Origin: Acidovorax sp. NCPPB 4044
Lineage (GTDB): Bacteria; Pseudomonadota; Gammaproteobacteria; Burkholderiales; Burkholderiaceae_C
Reading direction: 5' to 3'
DNA length: 64,000 nt
NCBI RefSeq assembly: GCF_028069655.1
Contig: NZ_JAMCOS010000001.1
Span: 1,580,001-1,644,000, forward strand
Shown here: piece after piece, positions 54,183 to 62,396 of the stretch
Numbering within the stretch: the stretch's first letter is position 1
Layout: every line of letters starts with the position of its first letter
The notes under the pieces: generated by a model
The model's input: the letters and a program-made list of their open reading frames with translations, nothing else
What the model was told of the DNA's origin: nothing
Database searches by the model: none
Position numbers and translations under genes: made by a program

Positions 54183-54899
54183 TCAGCCTTTCTTCATGGG
54201 CAGGACCTTGCCTTGGTCGCCGGGCGCGCTGACGCGTGCACCGGTCACGAAATAGGCATGCAGATCGTGCGCGAAGCTGTTGAGGTTGTTCAGGATGGAC
54301 TTGTTGCCGCGCACCAGGGCGTTGTAGCCCAGCACGGCGGGGATGGCCACCGCCAGGCCCAGCGCCGTCATGATGAGGGCCTCGCCGATGGGGCCTGCCA
54401 CCTTGTCGATGGTGGACTGGCCCGACGTGCCGATGGCCACCAGCGCGTGGTAGATGCCCCAGACGGTGCCGAACAGGCCGATGAACGGTGCGGTCGAACC
54501 TACGGACGCCAGGATGGCGAGGCCCGATTGCAGGCGGGCGGTGAATTCGTCGATGCAGTTGCGCAGGCTCCGGGTGATCCAGTCGCTCACGTCCAGGCTG
54601 TCGTGCAGGTGGGCCTTGGTGTTGCGGTGGTGGGCCGTGGCTTCGCGGCCTTCGAGCGCCAGGTGGCGGAACGGATTGGAGGGGTCGCTGCCCAGCTTGT
54701 CCATGCCGGCCGCGAAGTCCTCGCTGTGCCAGAAGTCGCGGGCTGCCCGCGCATGCTTCTTGAACTTGATGATGTCCATGGCCTTGATGAGGATCACGAT
54801 CCACGAAGCGAGGGACATGCCGAGCAGCAGCACCGCGACAGCGCGGGTGACGAAATCACCCTGGATCCAGACGTTGGCAATGCCGAATTGCGATTCCAT
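54183..54899 (-). CDS. exbB: ExbB, TonB-system proton channel
   Basis: 238 residues from the ATG at 54899; the longer frame from 54971 would run into the tonB stop region. Three membrane helices are visible, with GLFGTVWGIYHALVAIG and GEALIMTALGLAVAIPAVLGYN as MotA/TolQ/ExbB signatures. It forms the pentameric channel around ExbD. It lies 35 bases after tonB. Confidence 0.93.
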   Translation of the reverse strand: MESQFGIANVWIQGDFVTRAVAVLLLGMSLASWIVILIKAMDIIKFKKHARAARDFWHSEDFAAGMDKLGSDPSNPFRHLALEGREATAHHRNTKAHLHDSLDVSDWITRSLRNCIDEFTARLQSGLAILASVGSTAPFIGLFGTVWGIYHALVAIGTSGQSTIDKVAGPIGEALIMTALGLAVAIPAVLGYNALVRGNKSILNNLNSFAHDLHAYFVTGARVSAPGDQGKVLPMKKG

Positions 54900-54934
54900 G
54901 AAAACTCCTGAAGCTTGAAAAATATTCGAAACGT

Positions 54935-55636
54935 TTATTCGAGAACGAAATTGACCGGAACGAGGTTCCACATCGTCTCGGGCACGCCATTGCGTTTGCC
55001 GGGCACGAATTTCCAGCGCGTGACGGCATCGACCGCCTGGCGGTCCAGGCGCTCGTAGCCGCTGGATTTGTTGATCTCGACCTTCTGTGGCTGGCCGTCG
55101 GTGCCGATCAGCACGCGCAGCACGACCTTGCCCTGTTCTCCGAGCCGGCGGCTGATGGCCGGGTAGGTGGGCTTGGGGTTGTTCAGGTAGGCCGCGTCGC
55201 TGGAGGGCAGCTCGATCTTGGGGGGCGCCGGCGGGGCAGGAGGCGCCGGGGGCGGGGCGGGCGGCGCCATGGGCGCGGCGATCGGCGGCGCGGGTGGCTG
55301 CGGTTCGGTGATGCCCACCGGCGCATTCGGTGCCGGCGCAGGATCGGGAATCGCCACCGGCATGGGGGCCGGCCGGGGAGCGGGCGCGCGTGGCGCGGGC
55401 TTGGGCGGAGGAGGCGGGGCCGGCTTGGGCGGCGGCGGCACCGGCGGGGCAGGCGGCGCCGGGGGCGTGATGAACTCGCTCAGTACTTCAGCGGGAACGA
55501 TGATCTCGGCCGCCTTGCGCATCAGCCCGGACTGCAGGGCCCACAGGCCTGCCACGTGCAGCAGTACGACCGAGCCGGCGATCACCGCATTGCGGCTCAC
55601 GCCCTTGGAGGAGCCATAGCGATCAAACTGGGACAT
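54935..55636 (-). CDS. tonB: TonB, energy transducer for outer-membrane receptors
   Basis: 233 residues. A signal-anchor helix at about 15-35 is followed by a very long Pro/Ala-rich periplasmic linker (about 55-150). The TonB C-terminal domain follows (YPAISRRLGEQGKVVLRVLIG, GYERLDRQAVDAVTRWKFVPGKRNG). The ATG at 55636 is chosen over one at 55678 because the membrane anchor then sits at the usual distance. It should energise the receptor at 38691-40904 among others. Operon order is bfd, (24-codon ORF), tonB, exbB, exbD. Confidence 0.93.
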   Translation of the reverse strand: MSQFDRYGSSKGVSRNAVIAGSVVLLHVAGLWALQSGLMRKAAEIIVPAEVLSEFITPPAPPAPPVPPPPKPAPPPPPKPAPRAPAPRPAPMPVAIPDPAPAPNAPVGITEPQPPAPPIAAPMAPPAPPPAPPAPPAPPKIELPSSDAAYLNNPKPTYPAISRRLGEQGKVVLRVLIGTDGQPQKVEINKSSGYERLDRQAVDAVTRWKFVPGKRNGVPETMWNLVPVNFVLE

Positions 55637-55714
55637 AGGAAAGATATCTGCCGGCGCAAGGAGCGGGACCGCACGCACCGGTGAACTGGAAAACCAGCAA
55701 GAGGGAGGATGGGT

Positions 55715-55789
55715 TTACTTACGGAAGATCCACCACATGGATCCCACTACGAAGATCAGGCTGCCAGCGAGGACGTAGAACAGTTCCAT
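55715..55789 (-). CDS. 24-codon single-helix membrane peptide between bfd and tonB (candidate new small protein)
   Basis: An ATG at 55789 preceded by GGAGAG at six bases opens a 24-residue frame: MELFYVLAGSLIFVVGSMWW followed by IFRK and TAA. It is one strongly hydrophobic helix with a basic C-terminal end, as in known small membrane proteins. It overlaps the last 34 bases of bfd in another frame and is followed by tonB 78 bases on, so it would be translationally coupled. No family is recognised. Chance is possible, but ribosome site, topology and placement all fit a gene. Confidence 0.55.
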   Translation of the reverse strand: MELFYVLAGSLIFVVGSMWWIFRK

Positions 55790-56028
55790 GCTTTGCTCTC
55801 CATGATGGATTTGGCAAGCTGGATCGTCTGCGGCGCGGATTCCTTGTGCAGGGCCGCAACCGGATGCGAAACACTGCACTGTGCGACGACATCCCTGGCG
55901 CACGATTCACAGCGGCCGCATTGGGTGGCGACGCCGAGTTCGAACTGGATTTCATCGAAGCTCATGCCCGCATGCGCATGGCGTGCGATCTCGCGATCAG
56001 AAACCCGACGGCATACACAAACGATCAT
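55756..56028 (-). CDS. bfd: Bfd, bacterioferritin-associated [2Fe-2S] ferredoxin
   Basis: 90 residues. The cluster-binding pattern CVCRRVSDREI (Cys4, Cys6) and TQCGRCESC (two Cys pairs at about 37-43) defines BFD-like [2Fe-2S] domains. Bfd reduces bacterioferritin to release stored iron. It is first in the cluster with tonB-exbB-exbD and has an iron-type operator in the promoter at 56066-56095. The C-terminal 25 residues exceed the usual Bfd length and overlap the 24-codon ORF. Confidence 0.87.
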   Translation of the reverse strand: MIVCVCRRVSDREIARHAHAGMSFDEIQFELGVATQCGRCESCARDVVAQCSVSHPVAALHKESAPQTIQLAKSIMESKAWNCSTSSLAA

Positions 56029-56065
56029 GGGACGGCAGTGGTGGCTGGCTGTTTATCGATGAATC

Positions 56066-56095
56066 ATTATAAATGCGAATTCATCGCATTTGCAA
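56066..56095 (-). promoter_or_regulatory. bfd promoter with palindromic operator in the spacer
   Basis: On the minus strand TTGCAA (56090-56095) and a perfect TATAAT (56066-56071) are 18 bases apart. The spacer is filled by a dyad with 8-base arms AAATGCGA / TCGCATTT around ATTCA (56071-56091). The motif resembles Fur boxes of the AATGCGAAT class. Start of transcription is predicted near 56059, about 30 bases before the bfd ATG. Confidence 0.72.
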
Positions 56096-56182
56096 TTCAT
56101 TGGATACGGCCATTGTAAGAAGTTCCGCCAGCCGATAAGCAGGATGCTGTAACGAGGTCCATCTCGGCGACATTCGCCAGGC

Positions 56183-56211
56183 AAAAAAAAGCCCGGCATG
56201 GGCCGGGCTTT
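56183..56211 (-). terminator. Rho-independent terminator of the phasin gene
   Basis: Seven-base GC arms GCCCGGC / GCCGGGC (56191-56208) extended by A/T pairs. Eight T follow on the minus strand. It lies 64 bases beyond the phasin stop. Confidence 0.88.
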
Positions 56212-56274
56212 GAATGGATCCGTGAACCTGGCGTTCGAGGGGATCCAGGAGACAACTGCTGTGGCAGCGCTGGC

Positions 56275-56853
56275 TCAGCGCTTGCGGATGGCTGCCGTAG
56301 CGGCGGCTGCGGCCGCGTTCGTGGCGGTAGCGGCCGTGCTGGCTGCCGTGTTGGAGACGGCGTTGAAGTTGGCTTCGGCCACGTCGTTGGCCTGCTTCAC
56401 GGCCTTCTGGACGGATTCGAAGGCGTTGTTGGCGGCAGAGACGGCGCTCTTGAACACGGCCACGCCGGTTTCGGTGCCGGCCGGAGCATTCTTGGCGGCG
56501 GTGTCCACCAGGTTGCTGAAGTTGCGTTGCACTTCGGCGGCCTGCGCTTCGAGGGCGCGGCTGAATTCGGCCGTGGTGCCCGAGGCGATTTCGTACAGGT
56601 GGCGGTTGTAGGCGGCGGTCTTTTCGGCCAGGGGCTGGAAGAAGCTGGCTTGCAGCGACAGCAGTTCCTGGGCGTCCTTCACCGACAGCAGGGCCTGGGT
56701 GTGGGTAGCGGCTTCCGACAGGGTGGCGCGCGAGGCGGTCACGTTCAGTTCGACCAGCTTTTCGACGCCTTCGAAGGCCTTGTTCGTGAGGCCGAACAGG
56801 GTGTCGAGGTGGGCCTTTTGGGAAGCGATGACTTGTTCTGGGGTGAGCGACAT
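56275..56853 (-). CDS. phaP: Phasin (PHA granule-associated protein)
   Basis: 192 residues, almost all helical and Ala-rich. The N-terminal [36 protein letters not shown] is the phasin_2 signature of PhaP proteins, which coat polyhydroxyalkanoate granules. An AGGAGA ribosome site precedes the ATG. Two palindromes of the PhaR-binding type flank the promoter (56920-56990). Its product is probably made only when PHA accumulates. The C-terminus is a low-complexity Ala/Thr repeat. Confidence 0.9.
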   Translation of the reverse strand: MSLTPEQVIASQKAHLDTLFGLTNKAFEGVEKLVELNVTASRATLSEAATHTQALLSVKDAQELLSLQASFFQPLAEKTAAYNRHLYEIASGTTAEFSRALEAQAAEVQRNFSNLVDTAAKNAPAGTETGVAVFKSAVSAANNAFESVQKAVKQANDVAEANFNAVSNTAASTAATATNAAAAAATAAIRKR

Positions 56854-56919
56854 GGTGTATCTCCTCTGGAAGGTGTCCTCGTCGGACGGATGGTGGACCA
56901 GTGCTACACCCGTTGCATG

Positions 56920-56990
56920 TTGCAGTGCAGCATGGACGCAATTCTAAAAACTTGAGCGAGGGATGCAAGCGTTTTTGCTGCATTGCAGCA
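56920..56990 (-). promoter_or_regulatory. Phasin promoter flanked by two PhaR-type operators
   Basis: A perfect dyad TGCTGCA-T-TGCAGCA (56976-56990) contains CTGC-N3-GCAG, the published PhaR recognition pattern. A second near-match (CTGC-ACT-GCAA on the minus strand) lies at 56920-56930. Between them are TTGCAT (-35, 56963-56968) and TAGAAT (-10, 56941-56946) with 16-base spacing. A repressor bound at both sites would clamp the promoter. Confidence 0.65.
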
Positions 56991-57068
56991 TTTTTAGAGG
57001 CGTCTGCCCAAAAACGGCGGTCGCGCAGTGCTCCCTGGGTGCGGAGGGGCGCTGGCAGAATCTTTTCC

Positions 57069-57557
57069 ATGACCGCACCGTCCACTGCCGAACCCGCCAC
57101 GCCCCGGCGTGGGCCCGAAACCCGCGACCGCTATCCTGTCTTCCGCGCCATCACCACACGCTGGGCGGACAACGATGTCTACGGCCACGTCAACAACGTC
57201 GTCTATTACAGCTGGTTCGATACGGCCGTGAATGCCTACCTGATCGAACAGGGCGCGCTCGATATCCATGCCGGGGACACCATCGGGCTGGTGGTCGAAA
57301 CGCAGTGTGGCTACTTCGCGCCGCTGGCCTTCCCGCAGACCATCGAGGCCGGGATCCGCGTGGCGCGCCTGGGATCGAGCAGCGTGCGCTACGAGGTCGG
57401 GCTGTTCGCCCAGGGCGAGCCCCTCTCGGCGGCATCGGGGCATTTCGTGCATGTGTATGTGGGGCGCACCGACCGCCGACCGCGCGCTCTGCCCGATGCG
57501 CTTCGGCGTGCGCTGGAGCCGCTGCGCGTGCCGGCTCCGCAGGGCGCCAGGGGCTGA
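57069..57557 (+). CDS. Hotdog-fold acyl-CoA thioesterase
   Basis: 162 residues from the ATG at 57069. The segment [30 protein letters not shown] carries the catalytic Asp and His-Val-Asn of the 4-hydroxybenzoyl-CoA thioesterase/YbgC family. Hydrolysis of a short or medium acyl-CoA is likely; the substrate is not known. It is divergent from the phasin gene. The frame is open upstream of the ATG through the phasin operator, so the shorter start is preferred. Confidence 0.85.
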   Translation: MTAPSTAEPATPRRGPETRDRYPVFRAITTRWADNDVYGHVNNVVYYSWFDTAVNAYLIEQGALDIHAGDTIGLVVETQCGYFAPLAFPQTIEAGIRVARLGSSSVRYEVGLFAQGEPLSAASGHFVHVYVGRTDRRPRALPDALRRALEPLRVPAPQGARG

Positions 57558-57575
57558 ACGACCGACCGCCCAATG

Positions 57576-57611
57576 AAAAAGCCCGGCCGGGGCGCATGCA
57601 CCCGGCCGGGC
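57576..57611 (-). terminator. Rho-independent terminator of the gamma-glutamyltransferase gene
   Basis: Perfect 11-base GC arms GCCCGGCCGGG / CCCGGCCGGGC around a 9-base loop, followed on the minus strand by five T. It lies 46 bases beyond the stop at 57658 and between converging genes. Confidence 0.8.
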
Positions 57612-57657
57612 TGTGAAAGCGGTGGCGGGCCCGTTTGCGGGACGCGGCCAGCCTGCC

Positions 57658-59667
57658 TCAAGGCTTGAACGTATCGCCCAGCACCACGCCTTCGCGGCGG
57701 GGGTCGGCACCGCCCTGCAGGACGTTCTCGCCGTTGCGCCGCACACGGATGATGGTCGCCGTGCCGCTCGATTGCGCCGTGGTGGACACCGTGTGCCCCA
57801 GCGCGCGCAGGCCGGTGATCAGCGGATCGTTGTTGCCGTTGTTGCTCGTGTTGACGTTGGGATGCTCTCCTCCGACCGACGTGGTGGCGCTGTTGCTGGC
57901 GCCGAAGTCCACGAGCGAGGTGGCCTGCTGCGCGTCCAGGCCCCAGTCGAGCGCGCCCACCACGGTCTTCACCACGTACTGGATGATGGTGCCACCGCCC
58001 GGCGATCCGGTGCCCATGACGAATTCGCCCATGCTGCCATCGGCTGCTTTGCGGAACACCAGCGTCGGTGCCATCGAGCTGCGGGGGCGCTTGCCGGGTT
58101 CGACCCGGTTGGCGACCGGCAGGCCGGCGGCATCGGTCGGCGTGGCCGAGAAATCGGTGAGCTGGTTGTTCAGCAGGAAGCCCTGCGTCATGTGGAACGA
58201 GCCCATGCCGGCTTCCACGGTGGTGGTCATGACCACGGCGTTGCCGTCCTTGTCCACGATCGTGAAGTGCGTGGTGCCGCGCTCTTCGATCGGCACGACG
58301 CCCGCGGCGCTGGTGCCGAAGTCGCCCGCTGCCGCCGTGCCCATGCTGCGGGTGGTGCTGATCAGGTTGGCGCGGCTGCGCAGGTAGTTCTTGCCCAGCA
58401 TGAGGGCGGGCGAGCCGCCCGGCAGGGACACGAAATCCGTGTCGGCGATGTATTTGTCGCGGTCTGCGTAGGCCAGGCGTTCGGCTTCGCTCACCAGGTG
58501 CACGCCCATGACCGTCGGCTTGCCGCCTTCGATGTCGATGTTCGTGGGCTTGTGGCTCGCGAGGTCGAAGTTCTCCAGGATGCCGAGCGCGGAGGCCACG
58601 GCGATGCCGCCCGACGACGGTGGCGACATGCCGCACACCCAGTATTCGCGGTAGGTGGTGCAGACCGGGTCGCGGCGCTTGGCGCGGTAGTTGGTGAGGT
58701 CGCTCAGCTCCGTCAGGCCGGGGGTGATGGCCACGGCCGGCGTGCCGCCGCTCGTGGCCTTGATCTTGTTGACGATGCCTTGCGCGATGGCGCCGTTGTA
58801 GAACGCATCGGCGCCATTGCGCGCGATGGACGACAGCGTGTCGGCGTACGCGGGGTTGCGGATCACCGTGCCCAGGGCCTTGGGCGTGCCGTCGGCGTTG
58901 AAGAAATAGGCCACGGCCTCGGGGTCGCGCGAGAGGCCTGCGGTGGCGCCGGAGATGGCGGCTGCCATGCGGCCGCCGATCTGGAAGCCGTCGCGCGCCA
59001 GTTGTTCGGCAGGCTGGAACAGATCGCCCCAGGTGGTCTTGCCGTGGTCGCGGTGGGCCAACTCGAGCATGCGGACGGCACCCGGCGTGCCGATGGAGCG
59101 GCCGCTGGCGCGGGCGCCGCCGGGCTGCGGCGCGGTGCGGTCGGTGTCGCTCACCCAGCGCAGATAGTTTTCGGTGGCGGCGGCCGGTGCGGTTTCGCGG
59201 CCGTCATAGGCCTGCACCTTTTTCTGTGCCGCGTCGTAGTGGAGCATGAACGCGCCCCCGCCCAGGCCGGAGGATTGCGGCTCCACCAGGCCCAGCACCA
59301 TCTGCACGGCCACCGCCGCATCCACGGCCGAGCCGCCCTTCCGGAGCACTTCGCAGCCCGCGCGCGATGCGAGCGGGTTGGCCGTCGTCACCATGTACTG
59401 CTTGGCATGGACGGCGGTTTTCCCGACGCGGTAGCCGGAGGCCGGCTCGGGCGCGGCAGGGTCGCCGGGCAGGCCGGAGCCGACGGTGACCAGGCCGCTG
59501 TCGCTCGTGACGGCGCAGGCACCGTCGGCGCTGACGGGCGCCGAGGCGCTGCCACCACCGCTGCCGCCGCAGCCGGCCAGTGCCAGCAAGGCGGCGGTCA
59601 ATACCGCGGTGAAGCTCCAGGCGGGCCGGACCAGGGAAGGGGGTTGGGACGTGCAGAGTGGATTCAT
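57658..59667 (-). CDS. ggt: Gamma-glutamyltransferase, predicted lipoprotein
   Basis: 669 residues from the ATG at 59667. The lipobox LLALAGC places the acylated Cys near residue 33, then a Gly/Ser linker. The proenzyme core follows. Autocleavage should occur before the nucleophilic Thr in ERGTTHFTIVDKDGN (about residue 463), separating large and small subunits. The glycine loop SPPSSGGIAVASAL is also present. The enzyme cleaves or transfers the gamma-glutamyl group of glutathione. Lipid anchoring is predicted from the sequence; most relatives are soluble periplasmic proteins. Confidence 0.9.
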   Translation of the reverse strand: MNPLCTSQPPSLVRPAWSFTAVLTAALLALAGCGGSGGGSASAPVSADGACAVTSDSGLVTVGSGLPGDPAAPEPASGYRVGKTAVHAKQYMVTTANPLASRAGCEVLRKGGSAVDAAVAVQMVLGLVEPQSSGLGGGAFMLHYDAAQKKVQAYDGRETAPAAATENYLRWVSDTDRTAPQPGGARASGRSIGTPGAVRMLELAHRDHGKTTWGDLFQPAEQLARDGFQIGGRMAAAISGATAGLSRDPEAVAYFFNADGTPKALGTVIRNPAYADTLSSIARNGADAFYNGAIAQGIVNKIKATSGGTPAVAITPGLTELSDLTNYRAKRRDPVCTTYREYWVCGMSPPSSGGIAVASALGILENFDLASHKPTNIDIEGGKPTVMGVHLVSEAERLAYADRDKYIADTDFVSLPGGSPALMLGKNYLRSRANLISTTRSMGTAAAGDFGTSAAGVVPIEERGTTHFTIVDKDGNAVVMTTTVEAGMGSFHMTQGFLLNNQLTDFSATPTDAAGLPVANRVEPGKRPRSSMAPTLVFRKAADGSMGEFVMGTGSPGGGTIIQYVVKTVVGALDWGLDAQQATSLVDFGASNSATTSVGGEHPNVNTSNNGNNDPLITGLRALGHTVSTTAQSSGTATIIRVRRNGENVLQGGADPRREGVVLGDTFKP

Positions 59668-59997
59668 CCGGAAACACTTTCTTGTGAAGGAAACGGAAAC
59701 GGGGATGCAATGTAAGCGCGTGTTGCGCGATCGGCGCCGCATAAGCATATGCGCCTGCAGCGCAGGGCTCGCTTTCGTTGCCGGTCATGCGGTCCGTACA
59801 GCGGAACCTGCGCAATGCCTGCGGTGGATCAGGCGGCGTGCAGGACCACTCTGTGGGATTGCAAGTTCTGCACCACGCGCGTGCCCCACGCGGGTGCGCG
59901 CTTGGTGACACAATGCCCAGGTCGCTCCGCGGCCCCAGCAGCTCCCCTCTCTCCGCGCCACCGCCTCCCGGCGCCGCGCCGTGCCGATGCCTCCGCC
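59668..59997. other. Divergent region between ggt and pncB
   Basis: About 330 bases. The ggt side holds a stretch with AGGAAACGG and AAGAAAGTG close to its ATG (on the minus strand TTTCACAAGAAAGTG). The rest is GC-rich with no conserved frame, hairpin or clear promoter. Confidence 0.35.
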
Positions 59998-61206
59998 ATG
60001 ATCATCACCAGCCTGCTCGACACCGACCTGTACAAGTTCACCATGATGCAGGTGGTGCTCCACCAGTTTCCCGGGGCGCAGGTCGAATACCGCTTCAAGT
60101 GCCGCAATCCCGGCGTGCAGCTCGCTCCCTACGCGGCGGAGATCCGCGAGGAAATCCGGGCGCTGTGCAGCCTGCAGTTCCAGGATGCCGAACTGCTGTA
60201 CCTGCGGTCGCTGCGGTTCATCAAGAGCGACTTCGTCGATTTCCTCGGGCTGTTCCGCCTCAACGAGAAATACATCACCGTCACGCCGCTGCCCACCGGC
60301 GAGATCGACATCCGCATCGCCGGCCCCTGGCTGCACACCATCCTCTTCGAGATCCCGGTGCTGGCGATCGTGAACGAGGTCTACTTCCGCAACACCCAGA
60401 AGGCGCCCGATTTCCCCGAGGGCCGCCAGCGGCTCGACACCAAGATCGCGCAGCTGCAGGGCGAGGGCCTGGGCGAGCTGAAGATCGCCGATTACGGCAC
60501 GCGGCGCCGCTTCAGCGGCGCATGGCATGGGGAAGTGCTGCGCGCGCTGATCGCCCGGCTGGGCACCGGCGAGCGCCGCACCGACGGCCGCGCCGGCCCC
60601 GGCCAGTTCGCCGGCACCAGCAACGTGCTCTACGCCATGAAGCTCGGGGTCACGCCGCTCGGCACCATGGCGCACGAATACCTGCAGGCCTGCCAGGCGC
60701 TGGGGCCGCGGCTGCGCGACAGCCAGATCTACGGCTTCGAGATGTGGGCGCGCGAATACCGCGGCGACCTGGGCATCGCGCTGTCGGACGTGTACGGCAT
60801 GAGCGCGTTCCTGCGCGATTTCGACCTGTATTTCTGCAAGCTCTTCGACGGCGCGCGGCACGACAGCGGCGACCCCTTCGCCTGGGGCGAGCGCCTGCTG
60901 GAGCACTACCGCCGCAACCGCGTCGATCCGCTCACCAAGACGCTGATCTTCAGCGACGCGCTCACCGTGCCGCGCACCATCGAGCTGTTCCGCCAGTTCC
61001 ACGGCCGCTGCCAGCTCGCCTTCGGGATCGGCACCAACCTCACCAACGACCTGGGCTGCACGCCGCTGCAGATCGTCATCAAGATGACGCGCTGCAACGG
61101 CCAGCCCGTGGCCAAGCTGTCCGACACCCCGGGCAAGGGCATGTGCGACGACGAGAAGTACCTCGCCTACCTGCGCCAGGTGTTCGACGTGCCCGCGTCC
61201 GCATGA
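59998..61206 (+). CDS. pncB: PncB, nicotinate phosphoribosyltransferase
   Basis: 402 residues from the ATG at 59998, where the family signature begins at once ([18 protein letters not shown]). Other hallmarks are [29 protein letters not shown] with the conserved His, [15 protein letters not shown], and [11 protein letters not shown]. It makes nicotinate mononucleotide from nicotinate and PRPP in NAD salvage, using ATP. The length fits the family. Open frame upstream is ignored because the signature begins at the chosen ATG. Confidence 0.95.
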   Translation: MIITSLLDTDLYKFTMMQVVLHQFPGAQVEYRFKCRNPGVQLAPYAAEIREEIRALCSLQFQDAELLYLRSLRFIKSDFVDFLGLFRLNEKYITVTPLPTGEIDIRIAGPWLHTILFEIPVLAIVNEVYFRNTQKAPDFPEGRQRLDTKIAQLQGEGLGELKIADYGTRRRFSGAWHGEVLRALIARLGTGERRTDGRAGPGQFAGTSNVLYAMKLGVTPLGTMAHEYLQACQALGPRLRDSQIYGFEMWAREYRGDLGIALSDVYGMSAFLRDFDLYFCKLFDGARHDSGDPFAWGERLLEHYRRNRVDPLTKTLIFSDALTVPRTIELFRQFHGRCQLAFGIGTNLTNDLGCTPLQIVIKMTRCNGQPVAKLSDTPGKGMCDDEKYLAYLRQVFDVPASA

Positions 61207-61295
61207 CCGGCGCGGCGCGGCGCCCCCCAGGGCTGCCGGCCCGCTCGCCCACCTTCCACCGACTTTCTTCACCCCCCACTGCAGGAACCCGATCC

Positions 61296-62276
61296 ATGAC
61301 CCGACCCCGCATCCTCGTCGCCCGTGCCATCTTCCCCGAGGTGGTGGACAAGCTGGCCCAGCATTTCGACGTGGAGTCCAACCCCGAGGACGTGATCTGG
61401 ACGCCCGCTGAACTGGCCGCGCGGCTGGCCGACAAGGACGGCGCCTTCACCACCGGCAGCCAGCGCATCGACGCGGCGCTGATCGCGGCCTGCCCGCGCC
61501 TGCGCATCGTGGCCAACATGGCCGTGGGCTACAACAACTTCGATGTGGACGCGCTCACCGCCGCAGGCGTGCAGGCCACCAACACGCCCGACGTGCTGAC
61601 CGAGACCACGGCGGACTTCGGCTTCGCGCTGCTCATGGCGACGGCCCGCCGCGTGACCGAGAGCGAGATCTACCTGCGCCAGGGCCTCTGGAGCAAGTGG
61701 AGCTACGACATGTTCGCGGGCTCCGACGTGCACGGCTCCACGCTGGGCATCCTGGGCATGGGCCGCATCGGCCAGGGCATCGCGCGCCGCGGCGCGCACG
61801 GCTTCGGCATGAACGTGGTCTACCACAACCGTTCGCGCCTCTCGCCCGAGCTGGAAGCCGAATGCAAGGCCCGCTACGTCGGCAAGGAAGAGCTGCTGCG
61901 CACGGCGGACCACCTGGTGCTGGTGCTGCCCTACACCCCGGAATCGCACCACGCGATCGGCGCGGCGGAGCTGGCGCAGATGAAGCCCACGGCCAACCTC
62001 ATCAACATCGCGCGCGGCGGCATCGTGGACGATGCGGCGCTGGCCCAGGCGCTGCGCGAGCGCCGCATCGCCGCCGCGGGCCTGGACGTGTTCGAGGGCG
62101 AGCCCAGGGTGCACCCCGACCTGCTCACGGTGCCCAACGTGGTGCTCACGCCCCACATCGCGAGCGCCACCGTGCCGACCCGCCGGGCCATGGCCCATCT
62201 TGCAGCCGACAACCTGATCGCCTTCTTCGGCGGCCGGGGCCCGCTCACACCGGTGAACACGCCCCGCCCGCGCTGA
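61296..62276 (+). CDS. D-isomer 2-hydroxyacid dehydrogenase (glyoxylate/hydroxypyruvate reductase type)
   Basis: 326 residues. The NAD(P)-binding motif is LGILGMGRIGQGIARR. Catalytic residues are the Arg in INIARGGIVDD, the Glu in DVFEGEP, and the His in TPHIASAT. The N-terminal NMAVGYNNFDVDA is typical of GhrB/GyaR-type enzymes. It would reduce glyoxylate, hydroxypyruvate or 2-keto-gluconate; the substrate is not resolved. It lies 90 bases after pncB on the same strand. Confidence 0.9.
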   Translation: MTRPRILVARAIFPEVVDKLAQHFDVESNPEDVIWTPAELAARLADKDGAFTTGSQRIDAALIAACPRLRIVANMAVGYNNFDVDALTAAGVQATNTPDVLTETTADFGFALLMATARRVTESEIYLRQGLWSKWSYDMFAGSDVHGSTLGILGMGRIGQGIARRGAHGFGMNVVYHNRSRLSPELEAECKARYVGKEELLRTADHLVLVLPYTPESHHAIGAAELAQMKPTANLINIARGGIVDDAALAQALRERRIAAAGLDVFEGEPRVHPDLLTVPNVVLTPHIASATVPTRRAMAHLAADNLIAFFGGRGPLTPVNTPRPR

Positions 62277-62327
62277 AGAGGGCCCCGCCCCGCGGCGGAG
62301 GGCCCGGAGTGCGGTTTCAAGCCGGCA

Positions 62328-62375
62328 GGCTCCATGCCGCCGGATTCATTCAATAGTTTGCTATTAATTTGATAG
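62328..62375 (-). repeat. Dispersed repeat, minus-strand copy
   Basis: Read on the minus strand it ends AATAGCAAACTATTGAATG then AATCCGGCGGCATGGAGCC, matching 44809-44845 with one mismatch. It lies between the dehydrogenase and rmuC. Its hairpin head (CTATC...AATAG) differs from the partner copy. Confidence 0.7.
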
Positions 62376-62396
62376 TGATGGAGTTGGCCGAGCCCC

